Part shown: in pieces, positions 1 to 8,950 of the stretch
Numbering within the stretch: the stretch's first letter is position 1
Layout of the letters: each line of letters begins with the position of its first letter
From: Algoriphagus algorifonticola
Lineage (GTDB): Bacteria > Bacteroidota > Bacteroidia > Cytophagales > Cyclobacteriaceae
Direction: 5' to 3'
NCBI RefSeq assembly: GCF_007655305.1
Contig: NZ_VLOG01000037.1
Location: 1 to 64,000, forward strand
DNA length: 64,000 nt
Notes under the pieces: generated by a model
Told to the model about the DNA's origin: nothing
The model's database searches: none
Seen by the model: the letters and a program-made list of their open reading frames with translations, nothing else
Program-made: the position numbers and the translations under genes

Positions 1-801
1 TGAAGTAGGCGTAACGGTATAAGTTGCAGTCTGTGTTGAATTGGTAGGGTTATTCAGGGTACCGGAAATGCTGTTAGCTCCACTACCTGCAGCTCCACCG
101 GTGATTCCCCCTGTTACGGATGGAGCCGACCAGGAATAGGTGGTTCCTGCCGGAACGACTCCATTGGTACCGTTGGCAGGGGTTAAGGAGAAAGAGTCCC
201 CGCTACAAACAGTTGCTGTCATATTTGTGACAGCAATATTTGGAGTAACGGTTCCGTTAAATGTAAAGTCTAGAATAGAAAAAGTACGAGAAGAATTATT
301 AGCACCCCAAGCATATAGTCTAAAAGTGATTGGAGTTGAAATGTTTTGAAAGGCTGCACCACTTAAATTGATGGTTGTTCCATCCCAAGTAGGAGTTCCT
401 ATAGGGGTGGTAAATCCATCTAAGCTAGACCGAAATTCAAAGTTATTTATAGAATTATGACCTCTAGTCGCAGTGTAAATAAAACTAGTTAAATTAACTA
501 GTCTACAAGAATTAGGTGAAATTGTCCACTCAAAATAATTGTTCAAATTCAAAACTCCAGTATCCCAGCCAGACGCCATATATTCATCAATCGCGTTTTG
601 TCCAGTTATTCCGGTCCCGCGACCAATACCAGAAACTGTAATTCCTGAATTAACAGTTTGTCCAGCTGTATATGGATTACTAGTATTGGGATTTGTACCT
701 GTAATTGGGTTTGTAAAAATACTTTGCCCATACGCATCCAACCCGACAAAAATCAGAATAGCTAAAAATAAAGATGTAAGTAGATTTCTTCTCATACTCA
801 T
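1..801 (-). CDS. Secreted adhesin-like protein with PKD/Ig-like repeats, 3' part outside window
   Basis: The reading frame stays open on the minus strand from an ATG at 801 (MSMRRN; a second ATG lies at 795) to the window edge, so the C-terminus is missing. The first ~25 residues are a signal peptide (LFLAILIFVGLDAYGQ). A ~150-residue domain follows, rich in N, T, G and aromatic residues. The end of the visible part (ATYTVTPTS, preceded by GGAAGSGANSISGTL) is typical of the PKD-like repeats found in very large Bacteroidota surface proteins. Such proteins are usually exported by the type IX secretion system, with a sorting domain at the far C-terminus, which cannot be seen here. Role inferred: cell-surface or secreted structural protein or adhesin. 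The plus-strand open frames in this stretch are shadows. Confidence 0.8.
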   Translation of the reverse strand, partial: MSMRRNLLTSLFLAILIFVGLDAYGQSIFTNPITGTNPNTSNPYTAGQTVNSGITVSGIGRGTGITGQNAIDEYMASGWDTGVLNLNNYFEWTISPNSCRLVNLTSFIYTATRGHNSINNFEFRSSLDGFTTPIGTPTWDGTTINLSGAAFQNISTPITFRLYAWGANNSSRTFSILDFTFNGTVTPNIAVTNMTATVCSGDSFSLTPANGTNGVVPAGTTYSWSAPSVTGGITGGAAGSGANSISGTLNNPTNSTQTATYTVTPTS

Positions 802-842
802 CTCCAGATTAAAATGTTTTTTAAATCAATAAAAATGCATTT

Positions 843-872
843 CAAATATACTGGTTTTTTTCTTATTTTCAA
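843..872 (-). promoter_or_regulatory. Bacteroidota-type promoter of the surface protein at 1-801
   Basis: Read on the minus strand, a -33 TTG (870-872) is followed by a 19-nt spacer and TATATTTG (843-850). This matches the Bacteroidota sigma-ABfr consensus TTG-N17-23-TAnnTTTG. The predicted start of transcription is near 836, giving a leader of about 35 nt. Confidence 0.65.
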
Positions 873-1399
873 GAATGGAAATAAAAGTTCATTAAAATAA
901 ATTGTTGATAATCAGTTATTAGTATATCTCATCCCTGAGTAGAATGAGAAAGCTCCAGATGTTAGAAAATTTCTAGTGCATATTTGAGTAGATAAAATAC
1001 ATTTTTAGGCAGGTGAACAAATTATATTCTTTTTTATAGGGTAAAACTTCTTAAAAATATATTTTTTAACTAATTAAACAAAATAAAATATGTTTTTTTC
1101 AAACCTTTTAAGTAGTGTTTCTGATTTCTCGTTTTTTCATTAAAAAAATATTCGACTATGGACTCAAAAAAGCCGGATAGAGTTTGAAAATGACTGTGTC
1201 GAAATTTAGTACTGCATTGAGTAGGTGAGGTAAAGTAAATTCAAATTTCGCTCTTCAACTAATTGGAGAAGTGCACACAAGGAATTAGAAGGGTTAAATT
1301 AAAGCAATTCAAGAGAGTACTTAGCGAAATCAAAGTATCTAACTTCTTGGTAATAATAGCTTTGGTTGTTGTTTTTACGGATTTTCGGTGAAAAGGACA
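873..1399. other. AT-rich intergenic stretch, nothing recognisable
   Basis: This stretch lies upstream of the gene at 1-801 and downstream of the one at 1400-2713. It is very AT-rich with many A and T runs. I see no open frame with coding character, no tRNA-like fold and no convincing terminator hairpin for the gene at 1400. Confidence 0.5.
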
Positions 1400-2713
1400 T
1401 TACTTCCTCAACACCTTAAACTGCTGATTTTTATCAGCCCAGCTTAAATCAATTAAATAAAGCCCTGCTGGCTGATCGTTAAAATAGCTTTTAACTACCT
1501 CCTGCACCTCTAAGATATTTTTTAAAAATAAAGAGGTTCCAAATCCTTTGGAGTTGCTGATCCTTAGGATGATTTGTTCCTCCTTCCAACCTTGTGGCTC
1601 TCTCCATTCAATGTTAACCTCTTCCTGTATCAGAGAAGGATTAGGATACAGAACCCAAGGATTTTTTCCAGGAATTGCATCTATTTGTACAGCCTTTACA
1701 GGGCTATAACTGAAGGATCCATCGAAATCAATTTGCTTAAGTCTATAAAAAATATTTCCGGCGGATACTGGAAGATTCCAGTCTACGAATTCATATTTTA
1801 CTTCTCCATCTGAATATCCTTGACCTGAAACAGATCCAACAGATGACCATTCTTGGATGGAATTAAATGATCTTTCAATTTCGAAGTGAGAGTTTTCCCA
1901 CTCTTTCTGGGTTGACCAGCTCAATTTTGCAAATCGCTCATTATTGTTAATTGATAAGTCAAATTTTGCAAACTCTACAGGCAGTACCCTACTTCCTAAA
2001 ATTTCACAGATATTTTTTGTGTTACTAGTCCATCTAATATTCCCAGATTGGAAACCGGAAGGAGGTGTTGTTCCATCACAAAGCTCATTCCCCGTCCAAC
2101 CATTAATATCTAATCCTAATGAGCCGATCTGAATATCAGCGTTTCTAAAATCCAATATTGAGGTGTTATCAGCAAGAGTTATCAACACATTATTGAAACT
2201 TATATCATCCCTATTTCCAGGGCTAGGATTAGTGAAATTACTGTCAAAAATGATACGCGCACCCGGTTCGAGACAAATAGCGACATTCTCAAGCTCTGTG
2301 TAGTAAGCGAGGTTTAATGTTGCTGATGATTTTACCGTGATGCATCCATTTTCGATTCTAAAGGCAACGCTTTGATTATTGTTGGACCTTCCAAGTTCTA
2401 ACGTAACTCCAGCTTCTAAAATCAAACCAGCCAATTGCTCGCTAGAACCACCTCCTACTTGCCACAAATAAGAGCCCGCATTTGGAAACCTTGCTATATT
2501 ATTGCTACCGGGGACTCCTGAAGGATTCCAACTTGCAGTATTATAGGCATTGTTACCATTATTTACATTTCCATTTACAGGCAGCCTAGTATAACTTTTG
2601 ACGCTAATTGAACCTGAGTTGGGGCATGACGCACATTGACCCATGGCTATTTGGTTAACAAATACCATTAGTATCAATACCAGACCGATATTAATGCAAT
2701 AATTACCTTTCAA
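1400..2713 (-). CDS. Secreted protein with C-terminal T9SS sorting domain
   Basis: 437 residues. An N-terminal signal peptide (GLVLILMVFVNQIAMGQ) is followed by a Cys-containing mature start and a beta-helix-like region of about 200 residues. Residues ~240-345 begin LPVEFAKFDLSI and continue with LSWSTQKEWENSHFEIERS, a fibronectin-like module common just before Bacteroidota sorting domains. The last ~80 residues start WVLYPNPS and end in KVLRK, which is the type A T9SS C-terminal sorting signal. The protein should therefore cross the outer membrane by type IX secretion and be anchored or released. The start is TTG; no in-frame ATG lies upstream, and the next ATG is inside the signal peptide. 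Substrate and function are unknown. Confidence 0.85.
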   Translation of the reverse strand: MKGNYCINIGLVLILMVFVNQIAMGQCASCPNSGSISVKSYTRLPVNGNVNNGNNAYNTASWNPSGVPGSNNIARFPNAGSYLWQVGGGSSEQLAGLILEAGVTLELGRSNNNQSVAFRIENGCITVKSSATLNLAYYTELENVAICLEPGARIIFDSNFTNPSPGNRDDISFNNVLITLADNTSILDFRNADIQIGSLGLDINGWTGNELCDGTTPPSGFQSGNIRWTSNTKNICEILGSRVLPVEFAKFDLSINNNERFAKLSWSTQKEWENSHFEIERSFNSIQEWSSVGSVSGQGYSDGEVKYEFVDWNLPVSAGNIFYRLKQIDFDGSFSYSPVKAVQIDAIPGKNPWVLYPNPSLIQEEVNIEWREPQGWKEEQIILRISNSKGFGTSLFLKNILEVQEVVKSYFNDQPAGLYLIDLSWADKNQQFKVLRK

Positions 2714-2748
2714 AGTGTCAAGTGTTAGGGTGTGTTGAGTGATTAGGA

Positions 2749-2777
2749 CAAAATAACTGCCAAAATTGTTTTGTCAA
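2749..2777 (-). promoter_or_regulatory. Possible promoter of the T9SS-sorted protein
   Basis: On the minus strand TTG (2775-2777) is followed by an 18-nt spacer and TTATTTTG (2749-2756), one mismatch from TAnnTTTG. It lies about 36 nt upstream of the TTG start codon. Weak match. Confidence 0.3.
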
Positions 2778-2852
2778 TTTGATAAAAAGCAAAAAAATGA
2801 TATTCAACTTCAAATAATATGGTTTGGATACAGTTTTTTAAATGATGCAAAA

Positions 2853-2887
2853 TAAAAAACCATCCCTCAATCAATAAGGGATGGTTT
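2853..2887 (-). terminator. Intrinsic terminator of the rho gene
   Basis: On the minus strand AAACCATCCCT and AGGGATGGTTT form a perfect 11-bp stem around a 9-nt loop, followed by a run of T. It lies 45 bp past the rho stop codon. Confidence 0.85.
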
Positions 2888-2932
2888 CGAATTTTTCCAG
2901 ATTTTGGAATCTTAATCTTTTATTTGGAATGA

Positions 2933-4708
2933 TTAGCCATTCATACTGATCAAAAACTCAGCATTGTCACGGGTACCTTTCATTCGCTGAAGCAGGAATT
3001 CCATAGACTCCTGAGAGGTCATATCGCTCATCAGTTTTCTCAAAATCCAAACTCGTTGCATTTCTTCTCTATCCATTAATAAGTCCTCTCGTCTCGTGCC
3101 TGAGCTTAGTACATCAATGGCCGGATAAATTCTTCGATTGGCAAGCTTGCGATCCAAGGCCAGCTCCATATTACCGGTACCTTTGAATTCCTCAAATATT
3201 ACCTCATCCATCTTAGAACCTGTCTCCACCAAGGCGGTCGCGATGATAGTCAAAGAACCTCCGTTCTCAACATTTCTCGCCGCACCAAAGAATCTCTTTG
3301 GTTTGTGCAATGCATTCGCATCCACACCACCGGACAGGATCTTTCCTGAACTTGGTACTACTGTGTTATGTGCTCTGGCTAATCTGGTGATTGAATCCAA
3401 TAGAATTACCACATCGTGTCCAACCTCCACCATTCTTTTAGCTTTTTCCAAAACGATATTGGATACTTTCACGTGCCTGTCTGCGGTCTCATCAAATGTG
3501 GAGGAAATTACTTCAGCACGCACAGATCTAGCCATGTCAGTAACTTCTTCAGGGCGCTCATCGATCAAAAGGATCATCAAATGAACTTCGGGGTGATTCT
3601 GTGTAATGGCATTGGCGATTTGCTGCAATAGAACCGTTTTACCAGTCTTTGGCTGGGCCACAATCATTCCTCTTTGGCCTTTCCCAATTGGAGCAAACAA
3701 GTCCAAAATCCGAGTCGAATAGCCATCTGATTTAGTTGATAGGTTTAATCTCTCTTCAGGGAAAAGGGGAGTGAGGTATTCAAAAGGAATCCTGTCTCTG
3801 ATTTCGTCAGTAGTCTTCCCATTTACTGTTCCTATTTTTAGCAAGGCAAAATATTTTTCACCTTCCTTAGGGGGTCTGATGGACCCTTTGATATGGTCCC
3901 CTGTTTTGAGACCAAAAAGTTTAACCTGACTTGGAGAAACATAAATATCATCAGGTGATGCGAGGTAGTTATAATCTAGGGATCTCAGGAATCCGTATCC
4001 TTCCTGCATCATTTCTAAAACTCCTTCGTTTTCGATTACTCCATCAAATTCTCTAGGACTTACGAAAGGTTTTTTTCTATTGCTAGAAACTGTTTCAGCT
4101 GCCGGAGCCATTACCTCATCCTGAGATTTGAAGTTTTTTCTTTTAGGAAGTTCAACTTCAGCCTCCGGTTTAGGATCCCTTTGCTTGGATTCTTGTGCTT
4201 TTGGCCTTTCTTCAGTTTCTGCGTCTTCGGAGACATTTACTTCTTCAAAAACCTTTCTTCTTGGACGAAAAGTCTTGTTTTCTTTTTCCTCAACAGGCTT
4301 GTCCTGAGATTCTTTCTTTTCAGCTTTTACAGGCTCTGCTTCCTTTTTAGGTCTAGGCTCTGGATTGTGTTTTGGCTTTTCAGCTTTTTCAACCTTTTTT
4401 GATTCTTCTTCCGCCTGAATTTCAGTTACGTTCTGTCTTCTAAACTTAGGCTTGAATTCAGGTTCTTCTTTGCTTTCAGGTTTTCCAGACTTTTTTTCTT
4501 CTGGTTGGGAAGCTGCAGGCTCTTGAGCTTCTGCGAGGGAGGGCTTTTTCTTAGGGAGGGCTTGCTCTGGGGTGATTGCTTGTTGATCCAAAATGGCGTA
4601 GACTAATTCGTCTTTTTTGAGTGATTTGTGGTTTTTGACACCTAACTCTTCAGCGATCTCCTTCAGTTCAGATAAAAGCCTGATTCTGAGTTCTTCTATG
4701 TTGTACAT
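2933..4708 (-). CDS. rho: Transcription termination factor Rho
   Basis: 591 residues from the ATG at 4708, where the Rho N-terminal helical domain begins ([20 protein letters not shown]). The frame is open further upstream to 4825, but those 39 residues do not resemble Rho. Residues ~55-230 are an E/K/P/R-rich insertion, as usual in Bacteroidota Rho, which is therefore longer than the ~420-residue E. coli protein. The cold-shock-like RNA-binding domain follows ([16 protein letters not shown]). The RecA-type ATPase has a Walker A QPKTGKT near residue 354 and a Walker [14 protein letters not shown]. Rho is the hexameric RNA-dependent helicase that ends transcription at C-rich sites. A strong hairpin terminator follows the gene. 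Confidence 0.97.
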   Translation of the reverse strand: MYNIEELRIRLLSELKEIAEELGVKNHKSLKKDELVYAILDQQAITPEQALPKKKPSLAEAQEPAASQPEEKKSGKPESKEEPEFKPKFRRQNVTEIQAEEESKKVEKAEKPKHNPEPRPKKEAEPVKAEKKESQDKPVEEKENKTFRPRRKVFEEVNVSEDAETEERPKAQESKQRDPKPEAEVELPKRKNFKSQDEVMAPAAETVSSNRKKPFVSPREFDGVIENEGVLEMMQEGYGFLRSLDYNYLASPDDIYVSPSQVKLFGLKTGDHIKGSIRPPKEGEKYFALLKIGTVNGKTTDEIRDRIPFEYLTPLFPEERLNLSTKSDGYSTRILDLFAPIGKGQRGMIVAQPKTGKTVLLQQIANAITQNHPEVHLMILLIDERPEEVTDMARSVRAEVISSTFDETADRHVKVSNIVLEKAKRMVEVGHDVVILLDSITRLARAHNTVVPSSGKILSGGVDANALHKPKRFFGAARNVENGGSLTIIATALVETGSKMDEVIFEEFKGTGNMELALDRKLANRRIYPAIDVLSSGTRREDLLMDREEMQRVWILRKLMSDMTSQESMEFLLQRMKGTRDNAEFLISMNG

Positions 4709-4839
4709 AAAGAGAGTATGAAATAAATAATTTGTGGTAAAATGCGAATATGGAATCGTGGATGATTTTCTGAGCAAAAAAGGTCTGCAGGAAAAACTCA
4801 AGTCAAAGTGGGCTGACTTGCTCATTCACGGTGATAGCA

Positions 4840-4871
4840 CAATATTAAGCCTTCCAAATTGAATTCGCAAA
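4840..4871 (-). promoter_or_regulatory. Possible promoter of rho
   Basis: On the minus strand TTTG (4868-4871) is followed by a 20-nt spacer and TAATATTG (4840-4847), one mismatch from TAnnTTTG. It would give a leader of about 125 nt to the rho ATG at 4708. Confidence 0.3.
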
Positions 4872-4911
4872 TTTTTGGCAATACAAGAAGAAATAAATAA
4901 GGTCTTTTTGA

Positions 4912-5601
4912 TCAAGCCATCAGTTGCCTAAGGATAGCCATTGATTTCCAGGGACTTGAATTATCGAGTTGCTCGCTGAAAAAATTGAGCAAATAGTCTA
5001 ATAATTTTCTCCTGATCTGGATTCCTGCCTTAAAATCACATAGAAAACCTTCCTCAATCAACTTTTCCAAATATTCATGGACTAAGGGTAACTCTTCTGG
5101 ACTGAAGGGAAGGGTTCTGCTTTCTTCTAAATAATCTGATGCTATTTCCGGACCGAAACCCAGATAGTTGGCTTCTTGAATTAAAAAAACCAGCGGGAAG
5201 TGCTTGATATCAATATTTTTTTGGTCCAGCTGTTTCAAGCTACTTTTTAAAAAGTCAAAGAGCCACTCGTTTTGATAGTTTTCATAGAGAGTCTTGGAAC
5301 AAACCTCCGCCATAAACATCAAAATGCCGGAACGCACGAAGTCAAAAGGGATTAGCTGATAGGCATAATCTATTTTCGCCTCTGATATTCTTTGTAAACC
5401 AGCTCCTTCTTTTTCATATACAACCAAATCTAAAAGGGTCATGGGTTGATATAATGCTGCTTTGGATTTGGCACCCTGGGTTCTTACTCCATTAATAATA
5501 TAGGATTTAAGACCTAATTCACGGCTGAAGATTCTAACAATAATGCTGCTTTCCTTGTAGCGAATGGCACTCAATACAACTCCCTTTGTCTTCTTCAGCA
5601 T
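4912..5601 (-). CDS. recO: DNA repair protein RecO
   Basis: 229 residues, close to the usual RecO length. The N-terminal OB-fold begins MLKKTKGVVLSAIRYKESSIIVRIFSRELG and continues to GLQRISEAKI, the typical RecO pattern. An all-helical C-terminal domain follows. The zinc-binding cysteines of some RecO proteins are not present. RecO works with RecR to load RecA onto SSB-coated single-stranded DNA in the RecF pathway. It is 8 bp downstream of tdk and on the same strand, so the two are probably co-transcribed. Confidence 0.93.
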   Translation of the reverse strand: MLKKTKGVVLSAIRYKESSIIVRIFSRELGLKSYIINGVRTQGAKSKAALYQPMTLLDLVVYEKEGAGLQRISEAKIDYAYQLIPFDFVRSGILMFMAEVCSKTLYENYQNEWLFDFLKSSLKQLDQKNIDIKHFPLVFLIQEANYLGFGPEIASDYLEESRTLPFSPEELPLVHEYLEKLIEEGFLCDFKAGIQIRRKLLDYLLNFFSEQLDNSSPWKSMAILRQLMA

Positions 5602-5609
5602 TTTGCTTT

Positions 5610-6194
5610 TTATTTTTTATCCTCAAAAAAGCACTTTCTGCATCTCGCCTCGTAACTGTCTTTTTCGCCTAACATTACTTTTTGCCTGGCATCTGAAAGG
5701 CGCAAAGAGAAGGCTGCTAAGTCGCCACATTTCATACAGATGGCGTGAACTTTCGTGACATACTCAGCCACCGCCATCAACTTGGGCATAGGCTCAAAAG
5801 GCAAACCTTCAAAATCCATATCCAAGCCCGCTAAAATTACTCTTTTCCCCTGATTGGCTAATTTTTGTGCCACTGCCACAATCTGATCATCAAAAAATTG
5901 AACTTCATCTATCCCTACCACATCACAATTCCCACTGAGTAAAAGAATATCTTCTGCAAAATTTACCGGAGTGGAACGTATGCTGTTCTCATTATGAGAA
6001 ACCACATCCTCTTCATGATATCGTTTATCAATACCAGGCTTAAAAATCTCAACTTTTTGTCTTGCTATTTTTGCTCTGTTTAATCGTCGGATCAATTCTT
6101 CGGTCTTTCCCGAAAACATGGACCCACAAATTACTTCTATTTGACCTTTTTTCTCAGGGTTGTTTTTTCTGCCTATGGAAGGTTCTATGAACAT
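5610..6194 (-). CDS. tdk: Thymidine kinase
   Basis: 194 residues. The P-loop is [11 protein letters not shown] (residues ~24-34) and the DExx-like segment is [10 protein letters not shown]. The lasso loop carries the Cys pairs CMKC and CRKC expected for the structural zinc of type II (TK1-like) thymidine kinases. It phosphorylates thymidine in the pyrimidine salvage pathway. It lies between the ferredoxin gene (2-bp gap) and recO (8-bp gap) on the same strand, which suggests one transcript. Confidence 0.96.
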   Translation of the reverse strand: MFIEPSIGRKNNPEKKGQIEVICGSMFSGKTEELIRRLNRAKIARQKVEIFKPGIDKRYHEEDVVSHNENSIRSTPVNFAEDILLLSGNCDVVGIDEVQFFDDQIVAVAQKLANQGKRVILAGLDMDFEGLPFEPMPKLMAVAEYVTKVHAICMKCGDLAAFSLRLSDARQKVMLGEKDSYEARCRKCFFEDKK

Positions 6195-6196
6195 GC

Positions 6197-6523
6197 CTAC
6201 TCGCTATATTCTACGTGAGGAAACTTATTGATTTCAGCTACTTTAATTCGCAGCTCACCTTTTTTTAAAATGGATTGGCAAGATAATCGTTCGTTAGCTC
6301 TTAATCGGTTTTGTTTACGATAAAAAAGTTCTCGTTCATTCGGATCGTTAAGATTTTCCATTCCGGACAAGACTATCATTTTACAACTGGTACATCTTCC
6401 CTTTTTCCCACAGGCATGCATCCAGTCAATATTATTTTCATGAATTAATTCAATAACTTTACGATCACTTGCCTCGGAATTAATTTTACGATTAAATAGA
6501 TTTTCTATGACTATTCTGGGCAT
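6197..6523 (-). CDS. Small 2Fe-2S ferredoxin-like protein
   Basis: 108 residues from the ATG at 6523 (MPRIVIENL). A TTG at 6556 would add 11 residues, but its first base is also the first base of the divergent gene's ATG. The plant-type cluster motif is visible as [10 protein letters not shown] followed by a distant Cys in RLSCQSI (C-x5-C-x2-C-x34-C). It should be a soluble one-electron carrier; its partner is not evident. It starts the ferredoxin-tdk-recO run. The promoter is not obvious and must fit within the short divergent gap or overlap the neighbouring gene. Confidence 0.88.
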   Translation of the reverse strand: MPRIVIENLFNRKINSEASDRKVIELIHENNIDWMHACGKKGRCTSCKMIVLSGMENLNDPNERELFYRKQNRLRANERLSCQSILKKGELRIKVAEINKFPHVEYSE

Positions 6524-6555
6524 TTCTTCGTTGACTTTTGTAAACGCTATCCTCA

Positions 6556-7668
6556 ATGACAGTTCAAATTAACAGCAATTATTTAGAAAAATATGCCGAA
6601 GAGTACGCCGCAATAGTTTGTGAGCGGTATTATTCGGGCAAACAGTTTATCACAGGCCAGGATATTATTCAGTTAACCAGCTCCATTCAGGTTAACTTTT
6701 TCGTGATCAAAAGGCTATTTGAGCTTTGGCAGGAAGAATTAAATAAGCTCAAGAGTAACCCCTATTTTGATTACAGAGATATCAGTGTTCATGAAGCTTT
6801 GACTCAATTTATGAATGTGCTTTCCAGAAGAATTAAAGTGGAAAAGGGTCATCTTCAGCCACTGGTGAAGCATGCTTTAATGCAGTCAGTTCAGGTTGCT
6901 ACAGATCCTGTATCATTTTATCAAAAGGAAATAGACAAAGCACCTTCAGGCAAAATCAATGAATACTTAAAAGAGAACAAGAAGTATTACAAGTGGAATA
7001 CTCAGGTAATTTCTTTTTTGATTGATAAAGCGGGATTCGGTCATGATGAGTCTGCTTACAAAAGAGCAATTGCTGCAAATTATCAGGTGATTTCTGAAAA
7101 TTTGGAATCAGTTAATTTATTGATTGCGACTCTGGGAGATGTTAAGGCTTTTGACCTCGACGCCTATCTGATACAAAATGACACACCAGCTAGTTTGGAA
7201 AAAGAACCCGAGCAAGAGGTGTCAAATAAAGAAGAGAGGTCATTTTTTGATGAAGTAGAGAAAGATACCTCACCGTCTCCAGAAATTCCAGTCAAAACAG
7301 AAATCAAAGAAGAAACTAAAGCGGTTGTCACTATGGAAAGACCAAAACCGTCTAGCACTTCCTCTTCCATCAGTGCATCAGAATTGAAGCATAGATTCTC
7401 AGCAGAAACTTACAGAGGGATGAAAGGTGTGATCGGTGAATTGTCTGAAGGATTGGCAATCAATCAGCGCTTTATGTTTACCAAGGAATTGTTTGACGGG
7501 AATGCAGACCTCTTGAGCCATGCCTTGAAATCTATAGACAACTGCAATTCTTTTGATCAGGCGATTGAATTGATCAATCAGCGGTATGTCGGTGAATTGG
7601 GTTGGGAAGGCTCCAGCGAAGAAGTTCAGGAGTTTCTCCAGCTAGTTTACAGAAGGTTTCTGGATTAA
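6556..7668 (+). CDS. Conserved Bacteroidota protein of unknown function
   Basis: 370 residues. I do not recognise a named family. Residues 1-200 are predicted mostly helical, without signal peptide or membrane segment. Residues ~210-275 are a low-complexity linker rich in E, K, P and S (ending SSTSSSISASEL), so probably disordered. The last ~85 residues form a compact module, with FMFTKELFDGNADLLSHAL and a further helix ending in RRFLD. From memory this C-terminal pattern recurs in other Bacteroidota proteins of unknown function; I could not check this. Divergent from the ferredoxin gene, it ends 7 bp before the converging rodA. A cytoplasmic role is likely. Confidence 0.75.
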   Translation: MTVQINSNYLEKYAEEYAAIVCERYYSGKQFITGQDIIQLTSSIQVNFFVIKRLFELWQEELNKLKSNPYFDYRDISVHEALTQFMNVLSRRIKVEKGHLQPLVKHALMQSVQVATDPVSFYQKEIDKAPSGKINEYLKENKKYYKWNTQVISFLIDKAGFGHDESAYKRAIAANYQVISENLESVNLLIATLGDVKAFDLDAYLIQNDTPASLEKEPEQEVSNKEERSFFDEVEKDTSPSPEIPVKTEIKEETKAVVTMERPKPSSTSSSISASELKHRFSAETYRGMKGVIGELSEGLAINQRFMFTKELFDGNADLLSHALKSIDNCNSFDQAIELINQRYVGELGWEGSSEEVQEFLQLVYRRFLD

Positions 7669-7675
7669 AAATTGA

Positions 7676-8950
7676 TCAATTGATTCTTCCAAGCTGTTGC
7701 GCTCTGGAAGAATCAAGCTTGATAAAAATAAACAGCAATACAGTAAAAGACCAAAGAGAAGAACCACCATAGCTAAAGAAAGGCAATGGGATTCCCACTA
7801 CCGGAAAAAGCCCGATTGTCATAGCAATATTGATCATAAAGTGAAATAGCAGGATAGAAATCACTGAGTATCCGTAGATTCTTGAGAATCTTGTTTTTTG
7901 GCGCTCTGCCATGACTACCAGGCGGTAGAGTAGGGCAAGAAAGAGTAAAATCACCACTAAGCTTCCAATCCATCCAAACTCTTCTCCCAGAGTACAGAAG
8001 ATAAAGTCAGTATGTTGTTCTGGAACGAAGTCAAATTTGGTTTGGGTTCCTTGCAAATACCCTTTTCCCCATAGTCCTCCTGATCCAATAGCAATTTTGG
8101 ACTGAGTTACATTCCATCCTACACCTAAAGGATCCAAATCAGGGTTGAACAGAACCATTATCCGGTTTTGCTGGTGCTCCGGAAGCTTGGACACAACGAA
8201 GTCGATACTGTAACTATAGGCAATTGCTCCAAGGCCAATTAAGGAAAAAGCGACAATTCTCTGCCAGGATTTTTTCCCCAATAAAATCAAAAAGATTACG
8301 AGGGCGGTAATTCCGAATACGATATAAATGTTCTCTTTTATTCCCAGAGAAAGTAGACTCAAAGCAATAAATCCCAAGCCTAAAATATAGTAGCGCTGGG
8401 GGAGTCCCTCTCTATAAAACATGATTAGAAAGGAAAAGTAAACCATCGCAGTACCTGTATCCGGTTGTAAAAGGATTAAAAGCACAGGGAGCAACAGCAC
8501 TCCAAAAGCCACCATTTGGTTTTTTGTCTTGGATAAATCAAAAGTGGGGCGCTCCATAATTTTTGCTAAAGCGAGCGCAGTAGCAAATTTTGCAAATTCC
8601 CCAGGTTGAATTCTAAATGATCCAAACCCTATGGACAGAGTTTGTCCATTCACTTCTTTCCCAAAAAATGGAGTGACTATCAAAATCCCTATGAAAATGA
8701 GGTAAATGATGATGGATAGGTTTTCAAAGAGCCGATGATCTGCCACCATAATCACCGTGATCAATACAATGGCAGTAAAAATCCAAACCAACTGCATCCC
8801 GGAGTTAATGGAGAAATCGAAAATGCTTTTCTCAGCCTGTCCATCATACACCGCTGCATAGATATTGAACCAACCAATCATTACTAAAGCAAAGTATAGT
8901 AATACGGTCACCCAATCGACTCGGTTGATATGGATATCAGACTCCCTCAT
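7676..8950 (-). CDS. rodA: Rod-shape peptidoglycan polymerase RodA
   Basis: 424 residues with about ten membrane segments, a SEDS family member. Conserved stretches include QPDTGTAMVYFSFLI, the loop GSGGLWGKGYLQGTQT and the C-terminal GIPLPFFSYGGSSL. RodA polymerises glycan strands from lipid II during side-wall growth and works with PBP2. It follows mrdA directly, with start 8950 adjoining the mrdA stop, as the last gene of the mreBCD-mrdA-rodA operon. Confidence 0.97.
   Translation of the reverse strand: MRESDIHINRVDWVTVLLYFALVMIGWFNIYAAVYDGQAEKSIFDFSINSGMQLVWIFTAIVLITVIMVADHRLFENLSIIIYLIFIGILIVTPFFGKEVNGQTLSIGFGSFRIQPGEFAKFATALALAKIMERPTFDLSKTKNQMVAFGVLLLPVLLILLQPDTGTAMVYFSFLIMFYREGLPQRYYILGLGFIALSLLSLGIKENIYIVFGITALVIFLILLGKKSWQRIVAFSLIGLGAIAYSYSIDFVVSKLPEHQQNRIMVLFNPDLDPLGVGWNVTQSKIAIGSGGLWGKGYLQGTQTKFDFVPEQHTDFIFCTLGEEFGWIGSLVVILLFLALLYRLVVMAERQKTRFSRIYGYSVISILLFHFMINIAMTIGLFPVVGIPLPFFSYGGSSLWSFTVLLFIFIKLDSSRAQQLGRIN

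Noticed and set aside
4709-4825. N-terminal extension of rho
   Set aside because: The 39 extra codons do not resemble Rho; the conserved N-domain starts at the ATG at 4708.
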